A stretch of 64,000 nt of DNA from a virus: positions 1 to 64,000 of IMG/VR virus record IMGVR_UViG_3300008954_000020; one strand, written 5' to 3'. The first letter of the stretch is position 1. Every line of letters starts with the position of its first letter. The notes beneath the pieces were generated by a model. That model worked only from the letters and a program-made list of their open reading frames with translations, was not told the DNA's origin and did no database searches. The position numbers and the translations under genes are program-made. This document shows positions 14,503 to 23,414 of this stretch, one piece after another.

Positions 14503-17051
14503 GAGAACAATCCCTCTAGTGTGGTTCGTCTTTCATGTGACCATCCAATTGCATCGAGGATATTTTTTATAGGGTCGATAAATGATTTGGTAAACTGTTC
14601 ATCGTAATGTACAAACCCTGTTAAGTTTAATTCTTTCGGTAATGAATTAGAGAAAGAAATGACTTTATCATGAATCGGATTTGGAATCTTTAGATACAAG
14701 AATTTTATTTTATCACCTTCCATAATTCTTTGATATTTTCGTTGCACTCCTTTTTCTTTAGTCCAGTGATTAAAGAGTAATGCCCCCTTGACCGCAATTG
14801 GAGTTGACTTTTTATAAATTGTGGTGTTATCTTTATATCGACTTAATCCATTAACCCCTCTTGGAAAAGCAATATCTTCTGGAGGCAGTTTCATAAACTC
14901 ATCTCGAAAATTTTCAATGTAATTGATAACAGTTTCTTTATCGGTTTGTAGAATTAATCTAATGGATTCTTTTAACTTGTCTCGTACTGCTTGTGGAGTA
15001 GATGAACGAGTAGTTTCAATTCCCATAATTTTGGGTTTTGGTTTTGAATACCTAACACCTTCGGTATCATACACATTTAGGGCATATCGTTTCTTCGCTG
15101 TCCAGAGGCCTTTGTCTGCAATACACTCTCTGTCCATCACCATCTTATTTTCATATGCATTCATCAACTTTGCAAGTTTGTCATATTCCTTTTTGATGAA
15201 GGGTAAGATAATTTCTTCTGTTGATTTGTTTAGGAAGTCCACCACCTTCGACTTCGATGAAGAGGGACAAACTTTATCCACAAGATTCCCAAGACGCAGA
15301 TAAACACTATCTGTATCAGATGCGACAACATAATCATAATCCTCCGTACCAATTGTTTTATTTAAAAATTCATTTAGTTTATCTGCAATCCAACGGATAC
15401 TCAACTGACCCGACAAAGTAATTGCTTCTGCCATGTCAACATCATAATAACGAAACCATTCATTACCAATTGCACCATACGCTGAGTTCAACTGAATCTT
15501 TCGAACCTGTTGGAAATTGTGGTACTTTGCAATTTCATAATCTTTTTCAGCGAGTAACTTCGAAACATCACCACCAAGGGCGCCAGATTTTAAAATGGAT
15601 TGTCTTTCTTTTTGACATTCAATCATTTTCTTCTTGAACATCTTTCGCTCTTTGTACATCTTCTCCATGAGTGCAGGAAGAAACCCCTGATGTTCTCTGG
15701 TGTAACAAGTTCCATTTGCAGCGACCGAGTAATTTTTGTCTGTATGCGTTTTAAGTGCATCCGTAAAATGGTCAGACTGTTCACCAAGAACGCCATTGGG
15801 TGTAATCATATAATCTTGCATCTGGTCAATCTTAGTTTCGGGACTAATGTTGTATTGCATGATTAAATGAGGATACAAACTATTCAAGTCAAGAGATACA
15901 ACCCAATCGTGCATACCAACAATCGGGTCTTTCACATATGCGCCTGCATACTTAGAATCTTTATGACCATGTGACTTCATGGGAATTACAATTTTCTTTG
16001 AACTGAGATAATGGTAGATAATTTGATCCCAAGTTTTAACTTGAGAAAATACATCTGGAATATTTACTTTCGCTGAATATGCCATAGCAAGTGCAAGTTC
16101 AATGAGTTTAAGTTTGTCTTCCAACTTTTGAATTAGTTCAGTATCTTTGATGTTGTATTCAATGAACTTTTGAAAATCCTGTTTATAAAATTCTGACATA
16201 CTATCGAATTCTTCATAGGACAACTTTCGTTCTCCTAATTCAACAAAAGCGATATGGTCAAGACGATATGATTCTTGATTTACATAAGTAAATTTTTGAT
16301 AGAGGTCGAGATAATCTAAAGTTGAAATGCCTTCCAAAATATAAACGGGAAGTTCTCGATTCATCTTGTGTACTGTTCTTTTTATAACTCTGCCCCAAGG
16401 GGATAGTTTGTTTGTGATATCATCACCAAGAAGTTTCTTGCACCGATTTACGATATATGGAATATCAAAGAACTTTACATTCCAACCTGTAATAACATCG
16501 GGGGCGATTTCACTCCATGTTTGGATAAATTCTCCAAGAAGAAGTTCCTCATCATCGAATGATTTCCAAATTAGATTTGGTTCATCGGGAAGAGTAAATT
16601 CTCCCAACCCATACACATACTTGGTGCCACCAACAATCAGTGTTATTGCATTTATTTGTTCTATGGCATCTTCAACTTGAGGGAAACCATTATCACATGT
16701 AGTTTCGATATCAATATATGCGATATGAATTTTATCCATATCATAGGTAACTTCATCGGGATGGAGTTCACCAATAAATTGATAGATGTAATCTGTATTA
16801 CCAAAAATTTCAAACCCATTAACGGATTTGTATTTTTCGATAAACTCACGGGAGTCCGACATTGTGCCGGGCGTTATTGGTTCTACCGATTTCCCGTCTA
16901 GAGTTTTCCAGTCATTCGGTGATGGTCTTTTCTTCGGAACAAATAGGGTGGGTTGAAAATCAACCTCAAACTTTTTGCGTTTACCATCGCAAACGGCCCG
17001 ACAAAGAATTTTATTTCCTCGCCGAGAAATGTTGGTATAGAAATTAGACAT
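14499..17051 (-). CDS. 43: Replicative DNA polymerase, family B, T4 gp43
   Basis: The 850-residue polymerase carries a full 3'-5' exonuclease: AYIDIETT (Asp114, Glu116), GWNVKFFDIPY (Asp196) and YNIKDTEL (Asp303). The polymerase motifs are SLDLNSLYPHLI (A, Asp388), KIQLNSAYGAIGN (B, about 518-530) and ASDTDSVYL (C, Asp579, Asp581). The C-terminal TLEGLFS is the expected sliding-clamp-binding tail. It is about 50 residues shorter than T4 gp43 (898). The gene lies downstream of the promoter inside dut and overlaps the next gene as ATGA. Confidence 0.97.
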   Translation of the reverse strand: MSNFYTNISRRGNKILCRAVCDGKRKKFEVDFQPTLFVPKKRPSPNDWKTLDGKSVEPITPGTMSDSREFIEKYKSVNGFEIFGNTDYIYQFIGELHPDEVTYDMDKIHIAYIDIETTCDNGFPQVEDAIEQINAITLIVGGTKYVYGLGEFTLPDEPNLIWKSFDDEELLLGEFIQTWSEIAPDVITGWNVKFFDIPYIVNRCKKLLGDDITNKLSPWGRVIKRTVHKMNRELPVYILEGISTLDYLDLYQKFTYVNQESYRLDHIAFVELGERKLSYEEFDSMSEFYKQDFQKFIEYNIKDTELIQKLEDKLKLIELALAMAYSAKVNIPDVFSQVKTWDQIIYHYLSSKKIVIPMKSHGHKDSKYAGAYVKDPIVGMHDWVVSLDLNSLYPHLIMQYNISPETKIDQMQDYMITPNGVLGEQSDHFTDALKTHTDKNYSVAANGTCYTREHQGFLPALMEKMYKERKMFKKKMIECQKERQSILKSGALGGDVSKLLAEKDYEIAKYHNFQQVRKIQLNSAYGAIGNEWFRYYDVDMAEAITLSGQLSIRWIADKLNEFLNKTIGTEDYDYVVASDTDSVYLRLGNLVDKVCPSSSKSKVVDFLNKSTEEIILPFIKKEYDKLAKLMNAYENKMVMDRECIADKGLWTAKKRYALNVYDTEGVRYSKPKPKIMGIETTRSSTPQAVRDKLKESIRLILQTDKETVINYIENFRDEFMKLPPEDIAFPRGVNGLSRYKDNTTIYKKSTPIAVKGALLFNHWTKEKGVQRKYQRIMEGDKIKFLYLKIPNPIHDKVISFSNSLPKELNLTGFVHYDEQFTKSFIDPIKNILDAIGWSHERRTTLEGLFS

Positions 17052-17059
17052 ATGTTGTA

Positions 17060-17389
17060 TCAGTCAGCCGGCGAATTATCTTTACTAGAAACAAACCCAT
17101 CAAACAAGATACAATAATTGATTATATCTAAAATGGCGTCATGATATCCTTCGTTTTCGACTCTTAGTTCTCCCGCAGTTGCGAAAGTGGATAGGCGGGA
17201 AAGTTTGTCGCAGAGTCGCACCAAGAATCCTTGTTCTGTGGTACAGATTCCCATATCTTCCGACCTAGTGAAATTAGCAAATGGTGAACCGCCATCTTTC
17301 CCCGCATAGTCATGATTTTTCTTTTCCATAATTTCAAGTGCCTCTTTACAGAGGGCCTTATGATGTTTAAATAGTTCTTCACGATTCAC
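17060..17389 (-). CDS. MazG-like (DUF1599) nucleotide pyrophosphohydrolase
   Basis: The 109-residue all-helical protein contains KNHDYAGKDGGSPFANF, GFLVRLCDKLSRLSTF and ENEGYHDAILDIINY, the pattern of the DUF1599/MazG-type family, with the acidic residues of the last two helices as likely metal ligands. Such enzymes hydrolyse NTPs or dNTPs, and phage versions may adjust nucleotide pools or alarmone levels. The GTG start overlaps the upstream stop as GTGA, with GGAG six bases before it. The substrate cannot be read from the sequence. Confidence 0.75.
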   Translation of the reverse strand: MNREELFKHHKALCKEALEIMEKKNHDYAGKDGGSPFANFTRSEDMGICTTEQGFLVRLCDKLSRLSTFATAGELRVENEGYHDAILDIINYCILFDGFVSSKDNSPAD

Positions 17390-17571
17390 TTAATTCTCCT
17401 TGCTTCATAAATATGTTTTCTACCACGCCACATTGTATTGAAGTCGTTTGCTTCTTTTGCGGCATCTCTTTTCAATTCGTATCTTGCTTTTCTTTTACCG
17501 CCATCTGTTGTCATCCATTGTTTACTGGATGTTACCCAAATGCCCCACGGTTTGGGTTTTCGTTTTGCCAT
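17386..17571 (-). CDS. Small basic protein
   Basis: The 61-residue product is rich in Lys, Arg and Trp (KPKPWGIWVTSSKQWM, KRDAAKEANDF). The start overlaps the dut stop as TAATG and the stop overlaps the next GTG start (GTGA), so it is a coupled operon member. No family is recognised; the repeated W-x-x-x-x-K pattern suggests a small nucleic-acid-binding protein. Confidence 0.65.
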   Translation of the reverse strand: MAKRKPKPWGIWVTSSKQWMTTDGGKRKARYELKRDAAKEANDFNTMWRGRKHIYEARRIK

Positions 17572-18083
17572 TATTTCGTTCCCGTGCTACCAAATCCACC
17601 TGTACGAACAGACTCGATGTTTTGTATATTATACTCTATGTTTAATGTATAGTCAAGACTTTTTATTAGTTCTCCTTGACAAATTCGCACATCATCACAC
17701 GCCCAAACATTACCATATGAAGCGTTATGAAGTAACACAAATACCTCATGGTGGTAGTCAGCATCAATCACCCCTTCACCGTTTGCTAATCGTAATCCAT
17801 GTTTCCATGCAAGACCAGACCGAGGGTGTATGCGAATTGAATGTCCCACAGGAATATTGAATACTATTCCTGTTGGAACTTTTAGTCTTTCTCCCGGCAT
17901 TAGTAAAATGCCCATAGAACCATCGTCCCGTTCTTCGGGAGTAAATATCTTTTTTAAGTTATGTGGACTGTACCCCTCGATTTCGGGGGTAAAGTTCGAC
18001 CGAATATCAAAACAAGCCGAATGGTTTGTTGCGAATTCTAGGTCTTGTACATTGTCACGAAGTTTTACATAATCTAATTTCAT
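17571..18083 (-). CDS. dut: dUTPase
   Basis: The 170-residue trimeric dUTP pyrophosphatase has all five family motifs: ACFDIRS (1), PRSGLAWKHG (2), GVIDADYHHEVFVLL (3, with the catalytic Asp), ICQGELI (4) and the flexible C-terminal arm RTGGFGSTGTK (5). It removes dUTP and supplies dUMP for ThyX. An insert between motifs 1 and 2 (IEGYSPHNLKKIFTPEERDDG) is longer than in compact dUTPases. A promoter lies inside its 3' part. Confidence 0.95.
   Translation of the reverse strand: MKLDYVKLRDNVQDLEFATNHSACFDIRSNFTPEIEGYSPHNLKKIFTPEERDDGSMGILLMPGERLKVPTGIVFNIPVGHSIRIHPRSGLAWKHGLRLANGEGVIDADYHHEVFVLLHNASYGNVWACDDVRICQGELIKSLDYTLNIEYNIQNIESVRTGGFGSTGTK
17628..17656 (-). promoter_or_regulatory. Sigma70-type promoter inside dut, upstream of the polymerase operon
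   Basis: On the minus strand TTGACT (17656-17651) and TATAAT (17633-17628) are separated by 17 bases. Transcription would start about 50 bases before the small basic gene and run into the MazG-like, polymerase, Mom-like and uvsX genes. Confidence 0.6.
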
Positions 18084-18093
18084 AATTTTCTAC

Positions 18094-18603
18094 TCACTCA
18101 TGTTCCCATACACCAATCCAATTACAATATGTTTCGTACTTTTTCACCTGTTCTTCATAATAATTTTCGTATGTTCCTTGGTCATTATCAATCCATGTAT
18201 CCAACCATATACAATCAAATTTTTGTGTTGGTTGCCATGTATCAATATCTGCATGAATTAAGGTGAATGTATCATCTTTAGGACAATGCGGCCATACTAG
18301 GTCAATCACTTCTTGGTGTTTTTCAACTATGGTAACTGATGTAACATCGGGGTTGTCTATAAGTTTTTGATTTACAAACCCAATGCCCAGTCCACCAATT
18401 AGAACATCACCTGTTGCATTGTCCCACAATAATTGATGCTCACGATATTCCTTTGTTGTATCTTGCATTATGGGTAAATCATTGTGGTACAAAATTGTAT
18501 ATGTGTCGAGTGGTTCTTTTGTGTTTGCAATAATATCTGTAGTAGCTTTTTTTATTTCGAAATTATCACTTACTGCTTCTAGAATATCAAATGTTAATTT
18601 CAC
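18094..18603 (-). CDS. Class I SAM-dependent methyltransferase, spermidine-synthase-like
   Basis: The 169-residue protein has a Rossmann methyltransferase core: GDVLIGGLGIGFVNQKL (nucleotide-binding loop), TSVTIVEKHQEVIDL (acidic end of strand 2) and FDCIWLDTW (strand 4). The glycine loop and the VEKH motif resemble spermidine synthase-like proteins. The substrate is unknown. The GTG start overlaps the stop of the glycine-rich adhesin gene (GTGA). It is the boundary between the tail-fibre block and the replication block. Confidence 0.7.
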   Translation of the reverse strand: MKLTFDILEAVSDNFEIKKATTDIIANTKEPLDTYTILYHNDLPIMQDTTKEYREHQLLWDNATGDVLIGGLGIGFVNQKLIDNPDVTSVTIVEKHQEVIDLVWPHCPKDDTFTLIHADIDTWQPTQKFDCIWLDTWIDNDQGTYENYYEEQVKKYETYCNWIGVWEHE

Positions 18604-19367
18604 CCATATGCCTTTACAATAACTCTTCCATCTGCGCCAATTCCACCATCACCAGTATTTACTCCTTTTGCACCACCGCCGCCACCGCCTGGTGCGGTTC
18701 CCGCATCTCCATCAATTTGGCCCGCATTACCGCCATCGCCGCCGGCACCACCGTCTGGGTCTGCACCATCACCACCATCGCCACCTTGGACATCATTATG
18801 ACTTCGGCCACCATTGTTGCCGGTGTTACCAGTTATTATATCTGAGTTTGATCCTGCAATGCCGCCAAGACCACCAGTAGAATAATCATCAGTTTCACCA
18901 TCCGTTTGGCCACCTTCTCCACCTTGACCACCGCCGGCATATACATTTGTGAATGTATACATTTGTCCAAGACCTCTGCCGTGGATGGTAAGAGTTGTGT
19001 CACCACCAGTTTCGCCTCTTCCGGCATTCTCGCCGTTTCCGCTCGTAACTGCTCCACCTTCACCGATATCAAAATTTATAGTATCTGATACTCGTAGGTC
19101 TGGTGCGTTCCCCGCAGCGGTGACACCATAATAACGGTATAACACATATGCACCGCCGCCTCCGCCGGCGCCTGGGGTTATTTCGGCAGTTCTACCACTT
19201 CCGATAGTTCCTCTGTGTCCACCTGCACCACCGCCACCATACATCTCTATCTCAAGATATCGAACACCTGCGGGAACAGTATAAGTTTGTGTGCCAGTTG
19301 ATGTGATGCTAGTGGTACTAAGTAACTGGAATTCTCTTGTGGTTGTTGCTTTGCTTGCACCTATCAT
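18600..19367 (-). CDS. Glycine-rich tail fibre tip / adhesin candidate
   Basis: The 255-residue protein begins with a beta-rich part ending in TYTVPAGVRYLEIEMYGGGGAGG and then carries several glycine-rich stretches (GAGGGGGA, GGGQGGEGGQ, GGDGGDGADPDGGAGG, GGGGGGAKG) before an ordered end (ADGRVIVKAYG). Polyglycine sandwich adhesins with such runs, like gp38 of Salmonella phage S16, sit at the fibre tip and bind the host receptor. Assignment is by composition and position at the end of the fibre gene block. The variable loops between the runs would set host range. Confidence 0.65.
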   Translation of the reverse strand: MIGASKATTTREFQLLSTTSITSTGTQTYTVPAGVRYLEIEMYGGGGAGGHRGTIGSGRTAEITPGAGGGGGAYVLYRYYGVTAAGNAPDLRVSDTINFDIGEGGAVTSGNGENAGRGETGGDTTLTIHGRGLGQMYTFTNVYAGGGQGGEGGQTDGETDDYSTGGLGGIAGSNSDIITGNTGNNGGRSHNDVQGGDGGDGADPDGGAGGDGGNAGQIDGDAGTAPGGGGGGAKGVNTGDGGIGADGRVIVKAYG

Positions 19368-19368
19368 A

Positions 19369-19611
19369 CTATAATTCTACCCAAACGCCTTCTTCTTCCA
19401 AATATGTGTAGGTTATGTCGGTGTTTGTGTCTTCCCACTTATCTCCGCTCGATGGGGATGAAGGTTCGGACGAAGACTTAGTAAAAACTGGGCCAGAAAT
19501 CGGCACTTCAACGGACTTCCATCCTGTTCCGTCCCATTCCCAAGTGCGTTCACCGACTGAGTGTTGTGTTCCAACTGGAACTGATTCTGGAAAATTAATT
19601 ATTTTTGTCAT
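19369..19611 (-). CDS. Small tail-fibre-associated protein
   Basis: The 80-residue protein contains ERTWEWDGTGWKSVEVP and GDKWEDTNTDITYTYLEEEG, two short aromatic beta units of the kind found in phage fibres and virion decoration proteins. It lies between a 626-residue fibre protein and the glycine-rich adhesin. A virion or fibre-assembly role is likely; the family is not recognised. Confidence 0.6.
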   Translation of the reverse strand: MTKIINFPESVPVGTQHSVGERTWEWDGTGWKSVEVPISGPVFTKSSSEPSSPSSGDKWEDTNTDITYTYLEEEGVWVEL

Positions 19612-19623
19612 TGTTTATGATTC

Positions 19624-21504
19624 CTATGAGAAGTTGATTCCACCAACGAATCCGTAAATTGTAGTTCCTGCATCGATTGTCATAAATGATACAATATCCG
19701 TACCAGACGCTGTAAGTGCAGGAGCATTATCTCCTGGCCATTTCACAGATGAATGCCAAGTTGTTGTGTTTGCACCACCGTTTGTAATAATGAGTGTAAC
19801 CGTTCCTGCTTTACCAGATGCGGGAGGATTGGTGAAAGTGAATTCACAGTCCCCGTTTCCAGTTACGGTCTGAACATTACCATTTTCGAAATCAATCGCA
19901 GTATTACCAGTAATAGTTCCGATAGCATTTACAGTTTCAGCATAATCTTTAAGTTCTGGACGAGTTATTTGAAGGTCGGCAAAGTTCGTGCCGGTAGTAG
20001 TTATTGCCTGTCCAGTAACTCCGCCCGCAAGCAAAGAGATTGTATCAGCACCAAAAGTAAGTTTAGTGTGGCCATCCCCTTTATGCGTTAAGTTCTCTGG
20101 TATGTAAACAGTGGGACTATTTAAATCGATTTGCATACCAGCTGTCATATTAATAGATGAATGACTATCCCGAATGTATATTGTGGAATCATTACCGGCA
20201 CTATCAATATCGCCAACTTTAAAGTTTCTATCACCCTCAAAGTCCATAATAGATGCGCCGGCTGAATTTCGAATGTGATAATTACCGCCCATATAGATGT
20301 CATTGCCAAATGTTACACCACCATACAACTGCGATGCTCCTGAAGCAGAAAGTCCAGCGGATAACTGAGGAACAGAAGAGAAAGTTTTAGTTCCTGATAT
20401 AGTTTGATTGCCTGAAGTAACTACAACAGACGAACCTGTTTGTATTCCTACACCATCGGCAAAGGTAATTCCTTCGGCTCCTAATGTTATTCCAGCAGAT
20501 GCTACAACATTACCACCGAATGTTGCGACTGGTGCAACATTAAATGTTTCACCGCCGGCAGATATACCAGACGAATCCATTGTTAGATATTCTGTACCAC
20601 TGACTTTGAAATTGATATTGCCAGCAGTCACGCCCATATAAGTTGAGGCTGCGTGGTCGAGAGATGCCAGTAATACTTCAACCGCTGAGTGTCCTGCATA
20701 TCTGTTAGAACCTATGGGCGTGGTGAATACATTTCCACTTGCGTTGGTGAATGTATTTATCTCATCCAACTTTGGCACATTAGAGCCTAAGGATAAAATA
20801 TATCTTACAGTATTATTTGGAATGCCTGGTGCGTTGACATTTAACATTGCAATAGCGATGTCATCGGATGATATATCAATGCCTTTGATGTCAGTAATCG
20901 AGCCCTGGCCGGAATAGAACGGCGAACCATCGCCTTGCCTAGAAAAATATTCAATCGAAGCCCTACCCTGTGTATTTCCATTAGAGAATTGTAGATAGGA
21001 AGTTCCCGTAATTCCCATTACTACAGGCCCATTGAACGATGCTGTTCCCGCAGCAGAAAGACCAAGAGGAATATCAACTCCAGCGGATGTTCCTACCATG
21101 AATATGGGGCCCGCACTCAGTGTCATTGTACCACTTGTGAAAACAACTTTGGTGTTGGTATCTCCAATGTGGCGGAGTCCACCAGCCATGTATATGGTGC
21201 CATCGACATTGACATTTTCACCAAATGTTGCTGTTGAACCCACATATAATGTACTGTTTCCAGTTATACCACTAGATGCAGAAAGACCAACAACATTCAG
21301 GGTGAGTGCATCATCGATTTGGTCGTGTGTTATATGTCCTGTCAGTCCATTGAAAGACAGAACGCCAGAAAGATCAACGGTATTACCATAAGTATTACCA
21401 CAAAACAAAATTCCATCTGTAGTATTTACTGCGGGTTCGCCCCATGTCAAACCAGTAGGAATGTATCCTGCTGTTGTTCCTCTTTTTAGTCTAATTGTTG
21501 CCAT
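19624..21504 (-). CDS. Tail fibre protein
   Basis: The 626-residue protein begins with MATIRLKRGTTAGYIPTGLTWGEPAVN, an N-terminal module common to marine T4-like fibres, followed by a long Ser/Thr/Gly/Ala-rich beta-structured shaft with repeated units (SAGITLGAEGITFADG, YMGGNYHIRNS, LTHKGDGHTKLTFGAD). The C-terminus is a compact beta domain (GDCEFTFTNPPASGKAGTVTLIITNGGA). These features support a homotrimeric long-fibre component. The stop of the 74-residue gene overlaps its start. Confidence 0.75.
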   Translation of the reverse strand: MATIRLKRGTTAGYIPTGLTWGEPAVNTTDGILFCGNTYGNTVDLSGVLSFNGLTGHITHDQIDDALTLNVVGLSASSGITGNSTLYVGSTATFGENVNVDGTIYMAGGLRHIGDTNTKVVFTSGTMTLSAGPIFMVGTSAGVDIPLGLSAAGTASFNGPVVMGITGTSYLQFSNGNTQGRASIEYFSRQGDGSPFYSGQGSITDIKGIDISSDDIAIAMLNVNAPGIPNNTVRYILSLGSNVPKLDEINTFTNASGNVFTTPIGSNRYAGHSAVEVLLASLDHAASTYMGVTAGNINFKVSGTEYLTMDSSGISAGGETFNVAPVATFGGNVVASAGITLGAEGITFADGVGIQTGSSVVVTSGNQTISGTKTFSSVPQLSAGLSASGASQLYGGVTFGNDIYMGGNYHIRNSAGASIMDFEGDRNFKVGDIDSAGNDSTIYIRDSHSSINMTAGMQIDLNSPTVYIPENLTHKGDGHTKLTFGADTISLLAGGVTGQAITTTGTNFADLQITRPELKDYAETVNAIGTITGNTAIDFENGNVQTVTGNGDCEFTFTNPPASGKAGTVTLIITNGGANTTTWHSSVKWPGDNAPALTASGTDIVSFMTIDAGTTIYGFVGGINFS

Positions 21505-21728
21505 TATCTAACCACCTTTAAGTTCTTTTTATCATCTCGCTGTTTTACAGTTATTCGCTTGTCTGTAATCAACATCTTTACCTTTTTGGTTGTTTTGTTT
21601 TTTACCAAAACCTGATTCGATCCCGTCACGGTAAGTATGGGTTCATCATGGTATATAACAACTCTATTTGCAGATGAAGCAAACGAAAGAGTAGGTTCTA
21701 ATTTATTATGAATCACAACTCTATTCAT
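21504..21728 (-). CDS. Small virion-associated protein candidate
   Basis: The 74-residue product contains two copies of an NRVVIxxxxEPxL unit (NRVVIHNKLEPTL and NRVVIYHDEPILT) and a basic C-terminus (KRITVKQRDDKKNLKVVR). The repeat suggests short beta hairpins. It is coupled to both neighbours (overlaps at 21725-21728 and 21504), all structural in type. No function is known. Confidence 0.55.
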   Translation of the reverse strand: MNRVVIHNKLEPTLSFASSANRVVIYHDEPILTVTGSNQVLVKNKTTKKVKMLITDKRITVKQRDDKKNLKVVR

Positions 21729-22180
21729 TTAGTAATCTCCGATTGAATCTTAAATTCTCCCTCAACCAATCTAGTAATATCATCTACTCCAGAACCCAAA
21801 TCTTTAATTAATTCCAAATCATATCTGTGTTCTCCAGATAGTGCATTTGATAATGCTCCAGCATCGGCAGAAATATAAATTCCACCAGTGGTTCCTACCA
21901 CTCCAGTAGTACCCGCATTAAGTACGATTCCGCCTGTAGCGGCCACACCCGTTGTTCCTGATACATAATATCCAGTAGAACCACCACCCGTTACGCTCGA
22001 AAATGCTGTGCATCCTGCAAAACTTAAAATAATATTTGAACTAGTGGCAGATGGACGGACTTGCATCTGTGCATTATATGGTGCTAAATCGATAGCAGTT
22101 CCACCCGATGTTTGATATTCTAGGTAGAGAGTCCACTTTGTTCCCTGTTCGGCATTGATGTTATACTTTCCTGCTGGCAT
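21725..22180 (-). CDS. Virion structural protein, fibre-associated
   Basis: The 151-residue protein has an N-terminal module (YNINAEQGTKWTLYLEYQTSGGTAIDLAPYNAQMQVRPS, given here only as landmarks around residues 5-43) typical of marine phage virion proteins, a glycine/threonine-rich middle and a charged end (YDLELIKD, VEGEFKIQSEITK). It is the first gene of the fibre block after the glycan island. GGAGG precedes the ATG, and a GATAAATA element lies 17 bases upstream. Confidence 0.6.
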   Translation of the reverse strand: MPAGKYNINAEQGTKWTLYLEYQTSGGTAIDLAPYNAQMQVRPSATSSNIILSFAGCTAFSSVTGGGSTGYYVSGTTGVAATGGIVLNAGTTGVVGTTGGIYISADAGALSNALSGEHRYDLELIKDLGSGVDDITRLVEGEFKIQSEITK

Positions 22181-22196
22181 AGTTATTCCTCCACCT

Positions 22197-22204
22197 TATT
22201 TATC
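22197..22204 (-). promoter_or_regulatory. Possible late promoter GATAAATA
   Basis: One mismatch from TATAAATA, 17 bases before the ATG of the 151-residue structural gene. It would start late transcription of the fibre block independently of the glycan island. It overlaps the end of the upstream glycosyltransferase gene. Confidence 0.35.
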
Positions 22205-23414
22205 GTTTTACTTTCTTTCTCTTTTTGAAAGTTCTGGGCTTTTTGGTTTGTTCTACGGATAAAGACATTTCTTGTTGTCTTTTTTGCCTCATAGCAGTCA
22301 TTTTTTCTTTATGTTGTTTATTGGCTGCTTCATATTGTTCTAAGTTTTTACGAAGTCGTTCCTCATATCCATCGGGGAGTTTCATTGACAATAACTTTCT
22401 GGTATGTCGCAATCCTTCATCAAATTCATGAACATAAAATGCTGTAGCAGAAAGTTCATCTAAAACCATGAAGTCGTAAACATCTTTATTTACAAACAAA
22501 ATATCCCATTCAGGAAATTTAATACTCGAAGCTATCTTTGCATACAAATATGCAAGTCTAGGTTGTTCTTTCATGCGAAGATATCTAGACAATTCGTGGA
22601 GTGATTCTGCTCGAATTGGCCGGAAATTCCATGCATTTGTCATGGCCATTACAACTTCTTCCATTGGTTTTTCCAACAACATGGTACACAATCCTATTCG
22701 ATAAAGAGAAAAGTATGTCTCTTCTTCCCATCCGCCCATTGCTGCTCTCTTTTTATATGATTCAATTGCTTTCTCATATTGATGTGAATCAAAATATGAC
22801 TGGGCCAAATAAAACTGATATCTAGAATTATTGGGTTCTTCCTTTAGGGCCTCTTCCAACATGATAGCATCTTTTGTGTATTTTTCAACGGGGGTTTGTC
22901 CCACATTTCTTGCACCCAAAGTTCTGGCCTCTACAGTCCAATCTCCAAATAGTTTTTGTAGTTGGGGTGGTCGGTTTTCTTTGAGCCGAGGGAATTCGTG
23001 TAATACACCCTCATACATCCAACTTCCATCATTCTTGAATGTTTGAATTCTCCACCATTCAAGATTTCCTCTTTTTAATCTAACTTCATAACCTTCTTGA
23101 TTCATGTCATTTGGCCATTTTAAATCACCAACAACCTTATCATCTGCATCAATCATAAAGATATAATCTGTTTTGCCGTTACAAGCATCAAGTGCTAGGC
23201 TTCTGTTGTGACTGAAGTTAACCCATTCGTGTTCTAGAAGTTCGCCAGGAATTCCCCTTTCTTCAAAGAAGTCTTTAATGATTTCTTTGGTGTTGTCGGT
23301 TGAACCTGTATCACAAATGCACCAGTAATCGATGTGGTCTGCAACCGATTCTAAACATTCATGGATGATATGGGACTCATCTTTCACTATCATTGATAAA
23401 CATATTGTACTCAT
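22200..23414 (-). CDS. Family 2 glycosyltransferase with TPR-like repeats
   Basis: The 404-residue protein starts with a GT-A domain: LSMIVKDESHIIHECLESV, CDTGSTDNT (35-42) and the metal-binding FMIDADD (86-92). Residues about 165-300 read as helical TPR-type repeats (NSRYQFYLAQSYFDSHQYEKAI). The C-terminus is a basic helix (KTKKPRTFKKRKKVKR-like end). GT2 enzymes with TPRs often glycosylate proteins or glycans. It is the last gene of the sugar island and adjoins the fibre genes, so a virion protein acceptor is conceivable. The ATG overlaps the upstream epimerase stop (ATGA). Confidence 0.85.
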   Translation of the reverse strand: MSTICLSMIVKDESHIIHECLESVADHIDYWCICDTGSTDNTKEIIKDFFEERGIPGELLEHEWVNFSHNRSLALDACNGKTDYIFMIDADDKVVGDLKWPNDMNQEGYEVRLKRGNLEWWRIQTFKNDGSWMYEGVLHEFPRLKENRPPQLQKLFGDWTVEARTLGARNVGQTPVEKYTKDAIMLEEALKEEPNNSRYQFYLAQSYFDSHQYEKAIESYKKRAAMGGWEEETYFSLYRIGLCTMLLEKPMEEVVMAMTNAWNFRPIRAESLHELSRYLRMKEQPRLAYLYAKIASSIKFPEWDILFVNKDVYDFMVLDELSATAFYVHEFDEGLRHTRKLLSMKLPDGYEERLRKNLEQYEAANKQHKEKMTAMRQKRQQEMSLSVEQTKKPRTFKKRKKVKR

